Numbered from the stretch's first letter, positions 18,952 through 28,610 are shown. The stretch: 64,000 bases of DNA from Mesorhizobium sp. AR10 (GCF_024746795.1 NZ_CP080524.1:4070001-4134000), one strand, 5' to 3'. Notes: generated from the sequence alone by a model not told the origin. A program made the numbers and translations.

Positions 18952-20139
18952 ATGACCAGAGATTCGAACCACTTTGCCGAAATCGCGGATTTCGCGGCGC
19001 ATGAGCCCGATCTTCGCCAGACGCGTCATCACCTTCATGCCAATCCCGAATTGTCGTTCGAGGAGCACCAAACGGCTGCCTTCGTTGCCGAAAGGCTGCA
19101 GGACTGGGGTTACGAGGTCACGCGCAATGTCGGCGGGCTGGGCGTGGTGGGCAGGCTACATCATGGATCCGGCACGCGCAGCATTGCCATCCGCGCGGAC
19201 ATGGATGCGTTGCCGATCGACGAGGCGACCGGTGCGCCCTATGCCAGCCGGTCGCCGGGCAAGATGCACGCCTGCGGGCATGACGGCCACACTGCGATGC
19301 TGCTCGGCGCTGCCGAATATCTCGCCAGGACCCGGCATTTCGACGGCACGGTAAATCTGATCTTTCAGCCGGCGGAAGAAGCCGGCGCGGGCAGCGGTGC
19401 ACAGAAGATGATCGCCGATGGCCTGTTCGAGCGATTTCCCTGCGACGCCATCTTTGGCCTGCACAACCATCCGGGCGCGCCGGAGGGAGCATTCCTCATG
19501 CGCTCCGGCCCGCTGATGGCGGCCAGCGACACGGTGAGGATCCTGATCAAGGGCCGCGGTGGCCATGCCTCCCGCCCACATCTGACGATTGATCCGATCG
19601 TGGCGGTCGCCAATTTGGTGATGTCGCTGCAGACTATCGTTTCGCGAAACGTCAACCCGACGGAGACGGCGGTCATCACGGTCGGCACGATCCATGGCGG
19701 CACCGCGTCAAACGTCATCCCCGACCAGGCCGAGATTTCTCTTAGTGTCCGGTCCTTTTCGCCGGAGGTGCGCGAGACGCTGGAACGCCGGATCAAAGCA
19801 CTCGCAATCTCAATCGCGGAGGCCCATGGAGCGGTCGCCGAGATTGAGTACGAAAAGGGCTATCCGGTTGTCGTGAACTCGGAAGCCGAGACGGCTTTCG
19901 CCACCGACGTGGTCAGGGAATTGGTCGGAGAAGACAAGGTTTCGCTATGCTCTTTGATTCCCGGCAGCGAGGACTTTGCTTATTTTCTGGAACACAGGCC
20001 AGGCTGCTTCCTGCGGCTCGGCAATGGCGAAAACTCCGCCATCCTGCACAGCCCACGCTACGACTTCAACGACAAGAACCTTACGGTCGGTGCAGCGCTT
20101 TGGGCAAGATTGGCTGAGAGGTATCTGGCGGCGCGGTGA
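18952..20139 (+). CDS. M20-family amidohydrolase (hippurate/IAA-amino acid hydrolase type)
   Basis: A 395-residue metallo-amidohydrolase of the M20D (AbgB/HipO/ILR1) group, which releases amino acids from N-acyl conjugates. It shows the metal ligands in KMHACGHDGHTAMLLGAAEYL, the general-base region NLIFQPAEEAGAGSGAQKMI, the dimerisation domain with IKGRGGHASRPH, and the late ligand in PGSEDFAYFLEHRPG. It has no signal peptide and is cytoplasmic. It comes 35 bases after the transporter ATPase and overlaps the S51 peptidase gene, so its substrate is probably what the importer brings in. Confidence 0.92.
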   Translation: MTRDSNHFAEIADFAAHEPDLRQTRHHLHANPELSFEEHQTAAFVAERLQDWGYEVTRNVGGLGVVGRLHHGSGTRSIAIRADMDALPIDEATGAPYASRSPGKMHACGHDGHTAMLLGAAEYLARTRHFDGTVNLIFQPAEEAGAGSGAQKMIADGLFERFPCDAIFGLHNHPGAPEGAFLMRSGPLMAASDTVRILIKGRGGHASRPHLTIDPIVAVANLVMSLQTIVSRNVNPTETAVITVGTIHGGTASNVIPDQAEISLSVRSFSPEVRETLERRIKALAISIAEAHGAVAEIEYEKGYPVVVNSEAETAFATDVVRELVGEDKVSLCSLIPGSEDFAYFLEHRPGCFLRLGNGENSAILHSPRYDFNDKNLTVGAALWARLAERYLAAR

Positions 20140-20900
20140 GTGCCGAGATCAGCATCGCTGGCGACAGGATGGGGAAGGGCAGTTTACTCGTGGTTGGCGC
20201 CGCGCCACAATTCCTTATGATCAACGCGGTCTTCTACAGCGACCAGGTCATTTCAGCGAACGAGAAGGTCGACATTCGTTTGACCAAGCTTATGCGCGAG
20301 CGTGGTCGTCGTATTGGATATGTTCCGTCCGGACCAGACCCGGATCTGTGGTTCTACTCGGAGAAGCGAGCCTACTACGCCCGGCAGGGGCTCGACCTCG
20401 ACATCTTTTACGACCTTGACCGCGATCACGACAGCGCCGAGCGGGATGCCTTGCTGGCGTGCGATGCAATCCACCTTTCGGGCGGGAACACCGCCGCTTT
20501 TCTTGCCCGGCTCAGGCGCAGCGGCATGCTGGACAGGTTGCGCAACTGGGCCAACGATGGCGGCCTTCTCGTCGGCACGAGTGCGGGCGCCATCTTGATG
20601 ACCCCGACCATCGCTGTGGACGCGCTGTTCAGCAACAAGCGACCGGAGGACGCAAAGGACAGCGCAGCGCTCGATCTCGTGCCGTTCGAGTTCTTTCCCC
20701 ATGTGCAGGCGAAGCCGAGCTACTTGCCGGACTTGCTTGCTTACAGCACCTGGAATTCAAGGCCGATCATCGCTTGTCCGGACGGCGACGGAGTCGTCGT
20801 CGCAGATGGTGTCGTCGAATGCATTGGTGATCCATTTTGGCTTTCCAATGGATCTGTCGAGCGGGTCAGGGAGACGGCTTTGGCGGCTCTTCGGCCTTGA
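20136..20900 (+). CDS. Peptidase S51 (dipeptidase E / cyanophycinase-like)
   Basis: A 254-residue serine peptidase-like protein with the class I glutamine-amidotransferase-like fold. The S51 nucleophile elbow is intact, GTSAGAILM, and the preceding motif AIHLSGGNTAAFLARLR matches peptidase E. The GTG start at 20136 overlaps the M20 gene stop (GTGA); an ATG 11 codons later is an alternative. Peptidase E cleaves Asp-X dipeptides, and cyanophycinases cleave beta-Asp-Arg. Together with the M20 enzyme, an acidic amino-acid conjugate is a plausible substrate of this operon, but this is inference. Confidence 0.85.
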   Translation: MSAEISIAGDRMGKGSLLVVGAAPQFLMINAVFYSDQVISANEKVDIRLTKLMRERGRRIGYVPSGPDPDLWFYSEKRAYYARQGLDLDIFYDLDRDHDSAERDALLACDAIHLSGGNTAAFLARLRRSGMLDRLRNWANDGGLLVGTSAGAILMTPTIAVDALFSNKRPEDAKDSAALDLVPFEFFPHVQAKPSYLPDLLAYSTWNSRPIIACPDGDGVVVADGVVECIGDPFWLSNGSVERVRETALAALRP

Positions 20901-21059
20901 CGCTGCCGGCCATTCAAGTGATTCAGAGACACGGCATGATGGAAATGTGACAGTGACGCTCCTGCTGGCTCAGGCGTGAGCGCCCGATCGGGGCGATCCA
21001 GTCAAACTCCCGGCTTTTATTTTCCCATCCCAATTGCGGCATCATCGCGAACCGGAACT

Positions 21060-21755
21060 TTATCTTGGGGCGAGGCCATCGAGCACGAAGCCGAGGCCTT
21101 TGCGGAAGGCGCCATCCCAATCGTTGTCCAACAGCAGACGAGAGCGTTCGATCGTTGGGTAGCGTTCGCTGAGACGTGTAAGGCGCTGCTGCGCGGCGGC
21201 CATGTCGTCGTCAGAGAGATCGAAGCTCGCCCTGCTGATGGTGGCGCCCATCACATAGTTCCAGAGCGACCATATCGCGACGTTCAGATCGGCATCCGCT
21301 ACACCGGCTCTGGACAAGGTCTTGCTCAGCAGTTCCAGGCGACTGATGATGTTCGGGCCGAGCGTCCGGCGCGGCAACAGCGATGCCGACCAAGGATGGC
21401 GCAGCATGCTGGCGCGCCAGTCTTCGAGCATATGAACGACTTCTCCGCGCCAGTCTTGAGACTCAACTGTTTGCGGCGGTCCGCGATATTCGAGCACCGA
21501 GTCGAGCGCCAGATCAAAGACATCCTCTTTGTTGTCGACGTGCCAATATAGGCTCATCACGCCCGAGCCGAGGCGATCGGCCAGCCGACGCATCGTCAAT
21601 CCGTCGAGCCCTTGAGCGTCCAGCAGTTCTACCGCGGTCGCCACGATACGTTCCCGAGAGAGAGGCGGTTCACCGAGCGGCTCCTGCACGGGCCGGGGCA
21701 ACTCCCTTGTCCGTTGAGACCGTTTGCTTCGGGCGCCGCTGCGTTTGGCTGCCAT
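21060..21755 (-). CDS. TetR-family transcriptional regulator
   Basis: A 231-residue repressor. After a basic N-terminal tail it has the TetR helix-turn-helix LSRERIVATAVELLDAQGLDGLTMRRLADRLGSGVMSLYWHVDNKEDV (described here by its parts: helix 1 near residue 35, recognition helix around GSGVMSLYWHV). The C-terminal ligand domain resembles the TetR_C class-1 group (DW-R at the start and GATISRASF late). The ATG at 21755 is chosen because an upstream start at 21842 would run through the operator. Divergent from the RidA-like gene at 21950, with a strong palindrome between them. Confidence 0.9.
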   Translation of the reverse strand: MAAKRSGARSKRSQRTRELPRPVQEPLGEPPLSRERIVATAVELLDAQGLDGLTMRRLADRLGSGVMSLYWHVDNKEDVFDLALDSVLEYRGPPQTVESQDWRGEVVHMLEDWRASMLRHPWSASLLPRRTLGPNIISRLELLSKTLSRAGVADADLNVAIWSLWNYVMGATISRASFDLSDDDMAAAQQRLTRLSERYPTIERSRLLLDNDWDGAFRKGLGFVLDGLAPR

Positions 21756-21839
21756 CCGTCTTCCTCGCTGGCCGGAACCTCGATTTTGGCAGGCACCGTC
21801 AGGAATGTCGATGCTGACCGCTTGACTAGTACGTTGTAC

Positions 21840-21876
21840 CATACGATGACTCGTACATCGTATGAGTCATCGTATG
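21840..21876. promoter_or_regulatory. TetR-type operator (nested palindromes)
   Basis: Perfect 13-bp inverted arms CATACGATGACTC (21840-21852) and GAGTCATCGTATG (21864-21876) surround an 11-base centre. Inside, ATACGATG (21841-21848) and CATCGTAT (21856-21863) make a second palindrome, and CATCGTATGAGT/CATCGTATGACT form a 12-base direct repeat. This fits two overlapping dimer sites for the adjacent TetR protein, 75-115 bases from both divergent starts. Confidence 0.8.
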
Positions 21877-21949
21877 ACTGATATGGGCCAAGTTCAATCA
21901 TGCCGATCGCGAGGGTACGTCGATCGCAATCCGCGGAGCCGAGAAAATC

Positions 21950-22438
21950 ATGTCACGCGCAATCAAGCATCTGCTTATCGGAGGACTAATCATCATGACC
22001 ATGGCAGTTCCCACTGCGACGACAGCGAATGAGAATGATCTCAAGCTCACCATCGTCAACCCACAGACCCTCTACGACCCGTCGCCGAATGGCTACAGCA
22101 CAGCGGTGATCACTCCCCCCGGAGCCCGCGTGGCCTACATCTCCGGGCAGGGCGGTCAAGACAGCAAGGGAGGCTTGTCGCCCGACTTCGCTGTCCAGGT
22201 GAAACAGGCATATGCGAACCTGCGCACCGCGCTTGAAGGGATCGGGGCCAGGCCGGATCAGGTCGCCAAGCTTACGGTCTTCGTGGTCGACCACGATATG
22301 TCCAAGCTTGAGGTGTTGACCAGGAACGTCAAGGACATGTTCGGCGAGGCGCTGCCGGCGCAGACGCTGGTTCCCGTTCCCAAGCTTGCTATTGACCCCA
22401 TGCTCTTCGAGGTCGAAGCCATCGTCATTCTGGAATAG
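21950..22438 (+). CDS. Exported RidA/YjgF-like protein
   Basis: A 162-residue protein with a signal peptide (hydrophobic segment residues 8-24, likely cleavage near TATTA/NEND) followed by a RidA (enamine/imine deaminase) fold: VAYISGQGGQD, AVQVKQAYANLRTALEGIGA, KLTVFVVD and EVEAIVI at the end. Where active RidA has the substrate-binding Arg (VARLP), this protein reads VPKLA, with Lys at about 145, while the late Glu (about 156) is kept. It may therefore be a binding protein or have a different activity. Probably controlled by the divergent TetR gene. Confidence 0.85.
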   Translation: MSRAIKHLLIGGLIIMTMAVPTATTANENDLKLTIVNPQTLYDPSPNGYSTAVITPPGARVAYISGQGGQDSKGGLSPDFAVQVKQAYANLRTALEGIGARPDQVAKLTVFVVDHDMSKLEVLTRNVKDMFGEALPAQTLVPVPKLAIDPMLFEVEAIVILE

Positions 22439-22735
22439 CGGGCGGCGCTCTTGGCCCGATCGCTTGAGTTGAAATGCGTCGAGCGCGCCGCAGATAGCCG
22501 CGCGTTCACAATCACGAGGGCTCAGCCGCCTGGACGAAGCTCAGCCTGTGATCGCGGATATTCTGCATTGCTTTCAACACGGCGAAGCTCTGTGGGCGCC
22601 ACATCCGAAAGTCGCATAAGATAGATTATGGAACTTATGCTTTGACCGATACCGGGAAATTGCTGCCGATTTTCATAGGCTTGGCACGATCGATGTGTGT
22701 TGCCTTGAGCAGATGGCCAACGCTACGCTGCCCGG

Positions 22736-23518
22736 ATGACGACAGCAAAGCGTGAGATTGAATCGGCAATCGAGGTGTTCGTGCACGGCTACAGCACCGG
22801 CAAGAGCCGCACGTTTCCTTACGAGGCCAGCCGCGTCGGGCCATTGTGGCTGATGCGCGATGCCGAGCGCAAGAATTCTCGCGACTACCGCAGCGAGGAA
22901 TGGGTCGTCCATGACGTTGCCGCTCAGGAAGCCGATGCTATCGTACGGCAGCATGCGCGGCGGGGCTTTGCCATTTCCGTCGTGGTCGCGAACGACGAGC
23001 CGGATGGGCCGACGCGAACCGCATACAAGGCTCTCGGCTACCGGCTGCTTCGGACGGAAGGCTTTTTCATCCATCGGTTGCGCCAGATTCCAAGCCCGCC
23101 GGCGGTTGCCTCGGTCGAACGCGTGCGCACAGCCGAACGGGCGGCGCAGTTGGGAAAGATCATGCGCAGGCGCCCGATCGCCGACAATCTGCTCGGCGAC
23201 GGCGCGCCGTTCCGCCAGTATGTGGCGATCAATGGCGACGCTATCGTCGGGCGCGTGCGTAGCGTGGACGCCGTGGGCGCCACGTGGTGCGCGGATATGT
23301 ATGTCGAGCCTTCGCACCGGCGTCGCGGCCTCGGCCAGGCTCTGATGTCGAAAATGCTGCGCGACGATCGGGCACAGGGGTCGCGGTGCTCGGTACTGAC
23401 CGCTACCCACGCCGGGGCGCTGCTCTATCCCCGGATGGGCTATGAGCGGATAGGAACGCTGCTGATGTTTGGCCAAAGGGCCGAACGCCTTCATGAAGCA
23501 CCATTCCTATCACGCTGA
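22736..23518 (+). CDS. GNAT-family N-acetyltransferase
   Basis: A 260-residue protein whose C-terminal half is a GNAT domain: CADMYVEPSHRRRGLGQALM carries the acetyl-CoA-binding RRRGLG loop, followed by ATHAGALLYPRMGYERIG, the typical last strand. The N-terminal 120 residues (VHGYSTGKSRTFPYEASRVG, LWLMRDAERKNSRDYRSEEW) look like a second, degenerate GNAT-like half. The acceptor is unknown. The 3' end overlaps the convergent PhnP-like gene by 9 bases. The 297-base gap before it has no recognisable feature. Confidence 0.85.
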   Translation: MTTAKREIESAIEVFVHGYSTGKSRTFPYEASRVGPLWLMRDAERKNSRDYRSEEWVVHDVAAQEADAIVRQHARRGFAISVVVANDEPDGPTRTAYKALGYRLLRTEGFFIHRLRQIPSPPAVASVERVRTAERAAQLGKIMRRRPIADNLLGDGAPFRQYVAINGDAIVGRVRSVDAVGATWCADMYVEPSHRRRGLGQALMSKMLRDDRAQGSRCSVLTATHAGALLYPRMGYERIGTLLMFGQRAERLHEAPFLSR

Positions 23519-24328
23519 TTCGTAAGGGATTTCTACTGCCATTCCGTCATAGGCCGGCACGACGTTGTCCGGCGTCTCTGCCATGACCGTGGCGTAGTCG
23601 AGCGGCACGTGCATGTGAATCAGCACGGCATTCTTCGACGCCAGTTTCTCGATCCAGCCAAGCGCCTGGCCGAGCGACAGATGGCTCGGATGGGTATTGT
23701 ACTGGAGCGCATCGATGACCAGCACGTCCAGCCCGCGCAGGCGCTCCACGGTGGCGTCCGGAAAGTCGCTTATATCGGGGCAATAGGCGAGACCGCCGAT
23801 GCGGAAACCAAGCGAAATGATGTCGCCGTGAATCTGCGGCAGCGGCTCGAGGGCGAGGGCACCGCCCTCGCCTTCGATCACCACGGGCTTGGCGTGGTCG
23901 ATAATGTGGGCACTGACGATGGGCGGATAAGAACTGCCTTGCGGCGTCTCGAAGCAATAGCCGAACGCCTCGCGCAGTCGCAGCATGGTGGGTTGATCGG
24001 CATGGATATCGATCAGTTGGCGCTGTTCGAGCACGAAGCCGCGCAGATCGTCGATGCCGTGGATATGGTCTGCATGCGGATGCGTATAAACGACCGCGTC
24101 GATGCGCTTGACCGCCGCCATCAGCATTTGCTCGCGGAAATCCGGCCCAGTGTCGATGACGACGGTGGTGCGGCCACCGTTCGCCGCGATCCGCTCGACG
24201 AGCACCGCGGTGCGCATGCGCCGGTTCCTCGGATTGGACGGATCGCAATTGCCCCAGTCGCCGGTGATGCGCGGCGTGCCGGGCGACGAGCCGCAGCCGA
24301 GAATGGTGAGGCGCAGCCGGTCGCTCAT
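23510..24328 (-). CDS. MBL-fold metallo-hydrolase (PhnP-like phosphodiesterase)
   Basis: A 272-residue metallo-beta-lactamase-fold hydrolase. Metal ligands are in the motif YTHPHADHIHGIDDLR near residue 80, in LPQIHGDIISLGFRIGG, in ISDFPD and in IHMHVPLDY near the C-terminus. The N-terminus LTILGCGSSPGTPRI is typical of the PhnP (phosphoribosyl cyclic phosphodiesterase) and RNase Z-like group. It is the last gene of the run metG-tatD-mbl, three bases after the TatD-like gene; this order is conserved in alphaproteobacteria outside phosphonate operons, so its natural substrate is uncertain. Confidence 0.9.
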   Translation of the reverse strand: MSDRLRLTILGCGSSPGTPRITGDWGNCDPSNPRNRRMRTAVLVERIAANGGRTTVVIDTGPDFREQMLMAAVKRIDAVVYTHPHADHIHGIDDLRGFVLEQRQLIDIHADQPTMLRLREAFGYCFETPQGSSYPPIVSAHIIDHAKPVVIEGEGGALALEPLPQIHGDIISLGFRIGGLAYCPDISDFPDATVERLRGLDVLVIDALQYNTHPSHLSLGQALGWIEKLASKNAVLIHMHVPLDYATVMAETPDNVVPAYDGMAVEIPYESA

Positions 24329-24331
24329 GCG

Positions 24332-25126
24332 TCAGGCGCTCAGCGCGTTCGGACGGGGCATTTTCCGGAACAGGCGGAAGAAATTATCCGTCGTGACCGC
24401 CGCGATCTCGGCCTCGCTGACGCCGATCGTGTCGGCCAGCACCTTGGCGGTATGCGCGACATAGGCCGGCTCGTTGCGCTTACCGCGAAACGGCATCGGC
24501 GCAAGATACGGCGCGTCGGTTTCGACCAGCAGCCGGTCAGGCGGCACATCGGCCGCAATGGCGCGCAGCTCGGCCGAGTTCTTGAAGGTCAGGATACCGG
24601 AAAAGGAAACATAGCCGCCGAGCGCCACGCCCACTTCGGCGAGCCTGCGTCCCGACGAAAAGCAGTGCAGAATGAAGGGGAAGGCGCCCTTCCCTGTTTC
24701 CTCCTCGAGGATCGCGGCCATGTCGTCGTCGGCGTCGCGCGAATGGATGACCAGCGGCAGGCCGGTCTCGCGCGCGGCGGCAATGTGGGTGCGAAACCCT
24801 TGTGCCTGCGCGTCGCGCGGCGCGTGGTCATAGAAATAGTCGAGCCCGGCTTCGCCGATCGCAACCACCTTGGGATGCGCGGACAGGCGGACAAGATCAG
24901 CAACAGTCACATCCAGCTCTTCAGCGGCATTGTGCGGATGGGTGCCGACCGAGCAATAGATTTCGTCAAAAGAGTCAGCGATCTCAATCACTTGCTGAAA
25001 CCGCTTAACGCGTGTCGAGATCGTCACCATGCGACCGATACCGGCGGCCAGAGCGCGGGCGACGATGGCCGCCCGCTCCTCGGCGAAATCGGGGAAGTCG
25101 AGATGGCAGTGACTGTCGACCAGCAT
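24332..25126 (-). CDS. TatD-family metal-dependent hydrolase / DNase (YcfH type)
   Basis: A 264-residue TIM-barrel hydrolase with the family motifs LVDSHCHLDFPDF at the N-terminus (first metal ligands), AIGEAGLDYFYD, LPLVIHSRDADDD, FILHCFSSG and VETDAPYLAP. These hold the metal-binding His, Glu and Asp residues of TatD nucleases. Start ATG overlaps the metG stop (ATGA). In E. coli the homologue ycfH lies next to holB and tmk; here it follows metG in the same group. Confidence 0.93.
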   Translation of the reverse strand: MLVDSHCHLDFPDFAEERAAIVARALAAGIGRMVTISTRVKRFQQVIEIADSFDEIYCSVGTHPHNAAEELDVTVADLVRLSAHPKVVAIGEAGLDYFYDHAPRDAQAQGFRTHIAAARETGLPLVIHSRDADDDMAAILEEETGKGAFPFILHCFSSGRRLAEVGVALGGYVSFSGILTFKNSAELRAIAADVPPDRLLVETDAPYLAPMPFRGKRNEPAYVAHTAKVLADTIGVSEAEIAAVTTDNFFRLFRKMPRPNALSA

Positions 25127-26676
25127 CAGGCGTTCGCGTCCGGCTGTTCGACATAGCGTGGGAACACCGGCTGCGGCGCCGGCAAAGCCGTGCCGGGCAC
25201 CAGTGCGCTGGTTTCTGCGACATGGCTGAAATCGCGATTGTCAGCGGGCACCGCCAGCAGGTCGAGCAGCTTGGCCGCCGAGCTTGGAATGAACGGCTGG
25301 CACAACAGCGCTACCCGACGGATCACTTCGGCGGTCGTCCACAGCACCGTTTCCATGCGCGCCGGATCGGTCTTCTTCAACGCCCAGGGCTCCTGTGCGG
25401 CGAAATAGCGGTTGGCTTCCGCCACCACGGCAAAGATCGCCGCCAGCGCTAGGTGGATGCCTTGCTCGGCCATCGTCTTGCGCGCGGTGACGAGTGCTGC
25501 CATTGCCTGGTCGAGGATCGCCTTGTCGGCGTCGCTTGGCGCGCCGCGCTTCGGCACCACGCCATCGCAGTTCTTGGTAATCATCGACAGCGAGCGCTGC
25601 GCCAGATTGCCGAGGTCGTTGGCGAGGTCGGCATTGGTGCGGTTGACGATCGCATCATGGCTGTAGCTGCCGTCCTGGCCAAACGGCACTTCGCGCAGGA
25701 AGAAGTAGCGCACCTGATCGAGGCCGTAGTGCTCGACCATGGCGAACGGATCGACGACGTTGCCGACCGACTTCGACATCTTCTCGCCGCGGTTGAACAG
25801 GAAGCCGTGGGCGAAGACACGCTTCGGCAGCTCGATGCCGGCGGACATCAGGAAAGCCGGCCAGTAGACCGCATGGAAGCGGACGATGTCCTTGCCGATG
25901 ATGTGCGTGGCCGGCCAGTAGCGCCATTGCTCGGACTTTGTGTCCGGATAGCCGGCGGCGGTGAGGTAGTTGGTCAAGGCATCGACCCAGACATACATCA
26001 CATGCTTGTCGTCACCGGGCACCGGCACGCCCCATTTGAAGGTCGTGCGCGAGATCGACAGATCCTTCAGTCCGGACTTGACGAAGCTGAGCACCTCGTT
26101 GCGGCGCTCGACCGGGCCGACGAAGTCGGGCTGGTTCTCATAAAGTGCCAGCAATTTGTCCTGATAGGCTGACAGCCGGAAGAAATAGCTCTCTTCCTCG
26201 GTCCATTCGACAGGCGAGCCAAGCGGTTCGCGCCGCACGCCGTCGTCGCCGACCGTGGTTTCGCCCTCGTCGAAATAGGCTTCCTGGCGGACCGAATACC
26301 AGCCGCTATAGCGGTCGAGATAGATGTCGCCATTGGCGGCCATCGCCTTCCAGATCGCCTGGCAGGACGCGTAGTGGCGTGGTTCCGTCGTGCGGATGTA
26401 CTCGTCATTCGAGCCACCCACCGCCTCGGTCATCGAACGGAAGATCGCTGAATTGCGGTCGGCAAGCGCCAGAGGCGTGATACCTTCCTTCTCAGCCGTC
26501 TGCTGCATCTTGAGGCCGTGTTCGTCGGTGCCGGACAGGAAGAATACGTCCTTGCCGTCCAGGCGCTGGAAGCGAGCCAGCGCATCGCTCGCGATAACGG
26601 TGTAGGCGTGGCCGATATGCGGCTTGCCGTTCGGATAGAAAATCGGCGTCGTCAGATAGAATTTTTCGCGTGACAT
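25126..26676 (-). CDS. metG: Methionyl-tRNA synthetase
   Basis: A 516-residue class I aminoacyl-tRNA synthetase. The N-terminus [19 protein letters not shown] leads into the HIGH motif (HIGHAY), and [12 protein letters not shown] is the KMSKS loop. The insertion [17 protein letters not shown] is typical of MetRS. The length shows it lacks the C-terminal tRNA-binding (EMAP-like) extension found in E. coli, as in many alphaproteobacteria. The ATG at 26676 is chosen from homology. It is separated from holB by 139 bases that contain a dispersed repeat. Confidence 0.96.
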   Translation of the reverse strand: MSREKFYLTTPIFYPNGKPHIGHAYTVIASDALARFQRLDGKDVFFLSGTDEHGLKMQQTAEKEGITPLALADRNSAIFRSMTEAVGGSNDEYIRTTEPRHYASCQAIWKAMAANGDIYLDRYSGWYSVRQEAYFDEGETTVGDDGVRREPLGSPVEWTEEESYFFRLSAYQDKLLALYENQPDFVGPVERRNEVLSFVKSGLKDLSISRTTFKWGVPVPGDDKHVMYVWVDALTNYLTAAGYPDTKSEQWRYWPATHIIGKDIVRFHAVYWPAFLMSAGIELPKRVFAHGFLFNRGEKMSKSVGNVVDPFAMVEHYGLDQVRYFFLREVPFGQDGSYSHDAIVNRTNADLANDLGNLAQRSLSMITKNCDGVVPKRGAPSDADKAILDQAMAALVTARKTMAEQGIHLALAAIFAVVAEANRYFAAQEPWALKKTDPARMETVLWTTAEVIRRVALLCQPFIPSSAAKLLDLLAVPADNRDFSHVAETSALVPGTALPAPQPVFPRYVEQPDANA

Positions 26677-26756
26677 GAATGGACCGTCATGAAGTCTGAA
26701 ATGGCAGTTGTGGCGGTGGATATCGCATCGAGACAGCGATTGCCATCCCGAGGCCA

Positions 26757-26804
26757 ATGCATGCCGCCCAAAAGTGGCCCCGGTTTTGGGGCCCCGGCAT
26801 GCAT
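26757..26804. repeat. Dispersed interrupted palindrome, family A copy 2
   Basis: A 48-bp palindrome with outer arms ATGCATGCCG (26757-26766) and CGGCATGCAT (26795-26804) and inner arms CCCAAAA and TTTTGGG around a GC-rich centre. It matches the element at 13777-13824. It lies between holB and metG and could act as a hairpin that separates or stabilises the mRNA parts. Confidence 0.75.
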
Positions 26805-26815
26805 CAAGGAAACCG

Positions 26816-27871
26816 TCACATTCGCATTGCAGAATTCAGGCGGTCGATCATGGTCAAGGCGTGCTGCTTCTTGTCGAGATTGTAGGTCTCGGTCTCAGAT
26901 ATAGCGTTCAAGGCCTCGTGCCAAGTATCCGAAAGCGTTTTCGCCCGTGCCAGATCGCCAGCCAGTGCTGCCTCGCTGGCGCCTGCCGAAAGCAGGTCGA
27001 GCGCACGGCGGTTGAAGATGTCGAACTGGATCGCCTGGTCGCGGCCGGCAACCGCTTCGGCAAGGCGATAGGCGCCGGCGACATCGCTCTTTCTCGCCGC
27101 CACCAGGGCGTCGAGGGTGCCGGCGATTTCCAGTCCGCCATACTGCGTCAACAGGATCGCGTTGCGTGCGCTGCCCCCTGCCCGCTCGGCCAGTGCCGCG
27201 CGCGCTGCTGGATCCTCAGGTGGCGGCGGTTCGACGCCTTCCAGCACGGTCATCAGGTCCTCGGCGCCAAGCGGAGCCAGCCGCACCATCTGGCAGCGAG
27301 AACGGATCGTCGGCAGCAGGCTGCCTGGTGCATGGACGATGAGGATGAACAAAGTGCGTGCCGGCGGCTCCTCAAGATTCTTCAGCAAGGCATTGGCAGC
27401 GTTGGTGTTCATGTCGTCAGCCGGGTCGACGATCACCACGCGATAGCTGCCATCATGCGAGGTCAGCGACAGGAAACGGCTGACCTTGCGGATCTCGTCG
27501 ACGGTGACGACCGTCTTGAAGCTCTTCGTCTTGTCATTCGCCGGCCGTGTCAGATGCAGCACCGAAGGATGCGCGCCGATGGCGATCTGGCGAAACAGCG
27601 ACGAGGCAGGATCGGGAACGGCAAAGACCTCCGGCGCCTGTTCGAACGCCGGATGCTTCAACAGATGATGCGCCAGGTGAAAGGCGAGCGTTGCCTTGCC
27701 GATGCCGACCGGCCCGGCAAAGATCAGCGCATGCGGCAGCTTGCCGGAACGGTAGGCGGCTGCGAGCATGTTGGCCACCTGCAAATGGCCGACCAGACGG
27801 GGCGTTTCCGACGGCTCCGGCACGCCGTCCAGCGTGTCGTGCTGCTCAGGGGCGATGCGTTCGAAGATCAT
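26816..27871 (-). CDS. holB: DNA polymerase III delta' subunit
   Basis: A 351-residue clamp-loader subunit. The N-terminus places [37 protein letters not shown] (in parts: LPHALIF and the P-loop-like GPVGIGKA near residue 55), then [26 protein letters not shown] and [11 protein letters not shown], the delta' version of the sensor and SRC motif. It takes part in loading the beta clamp. It overlaps tmk by 4 bases; the tmk-holB-metG-tatD order is classical. Confidence 0.95.
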   Translation of the reverse strand: MIFERIAPEQHDTLDGVPEPSETPRLVGHLQVANMLAAAYRSGKLPHALIFAGPVGIGKATLAFHLAHHLLKHPAFEQAPEVFAVPDPASSLFRQIAIGAHPSVLHLTRPANDKTKSFKTVVTVDEIRKVSRFLSLTSHDGSYRVVIVDPADDMNTNAANALLKNLEEPPARTLFILIVHAPGSLLPTIRSRCQMVRLAPLGAEDLMTVLEGVEPPPPEDPAARAALAERAGGSARNAILLTQYGGLEIAGTLDALVAARKSDVAGAYRLAEAVAGRDQAIQFDIFNRRALDLLSAGASEAALAGDLARAKTLSDTWHEALNAISETETYNLDKKQHALTMIDRLNSAMRM

Positions 27872-28560
27872 GCCGGCGCCGCCTGTCTCTCATGTGCGGG
27901 CGTCATTGTCTCCAGGGCGGCGAACACGGCTGATGTGACGATATTCTCCACTGCATCGGGATCGGCGGAGGCATCGACGACGATGCAGCGCTCCGGCTCG
28001 GCCGCGGCGATCACCAGAAAGGCCTCGCGGCGGCGCTGGTGGATATCAAGGGTTTCCTTTTCGAAGCGGTCGGGGCCTGTGTCGGTGCCACGCCGCGCGG
28101 TGGCGCGCCTCAGGCCCTCAGCCGGGTCGATATCGAAGATCAGCGTCATGTCGGGCACCATGCCGTTGATGGCGACCTGCTCAAGCGCATCCATGAACGC
28201 TGGATCGAGACCGCCGGTGACGCCCTGATAGACGCGCGAGGAATCCATGAAGCGGTCGCAAAGCACGATGGAGCCGCGCTCGACCGCCGGCCGGATGACC
28301 TGCTCGACATGATCGGAGCGCGCCGCGGCGAAAAGCAGTGCCTCCATTTTGGGGCCGAACGGTTCGGCGGCGCCGGAAAGCAGGACATGCCTGACCGCCT
28401 CCGCGCCCGGCGAGCCGCCCGGTTCGCGTGTGACCAGGACATCGTATTTCTTGGCGCGCATCTTCCTGGCCAGCCGCTCGATCTGCGTCGACTTGCCTGC
28501 TCCTTCGCCGCCTTCGAAGGTGATGAAAAATCCGCGCGCCAATCGAAAACCTTTGTCCAT
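27868..28560 (-). CDS. tmk: Thymidylate kinase
   Basis: A 230-residue dTMP kinase with the P-loop [12 protein letters not shown] near residue 14, the DR(Y/F)-like motif LCDRFMDSS and the [14 protein letters not shown] loop that binds dTMP. The lid region [18 protein letters not shown] contains several arginines. It phosphorylates dTMP to dTDP. Start [13 protein letters not shown]. It comes 50 bases after the dacA-like gene and overlaps holB. Confidence 0.95.
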   Translation of the reverse strand: MDKGFRLARGFFITFEGGEGAGKSTQIERLARKMRAKKYDVLVTREPGGSPGAEAVRHVLLSGAAEPFGPKMEALLFAAARSDHVEQVIRPAVERGSIVLCDRFMDSSRVYQGVTGGLDPAFMDALEQVAINGMVPDMTLIFDIDPAEGLRRATARRGTDTGPDRFEKETLDIHQRRREAFLVIAAAEPERCIVVDASADPDAVENIVTSAVFAALETMTPAHERQAAPA

Positions 28561-28610
28561 GCTTTGCGCGACTGTAATAGTCCGGGCTCGAGAAAAGGTC
28601 TACGCCGCTG

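Noticed and set aside
23609-25156. 515-codon plus-strand frame
   Set aside because: Shadow of the PhnP-like and TatD-like genes on the other strand.
26708-28228. 506-codon plus-strand frame
   Set aside because: Shadow of holB and tmk.
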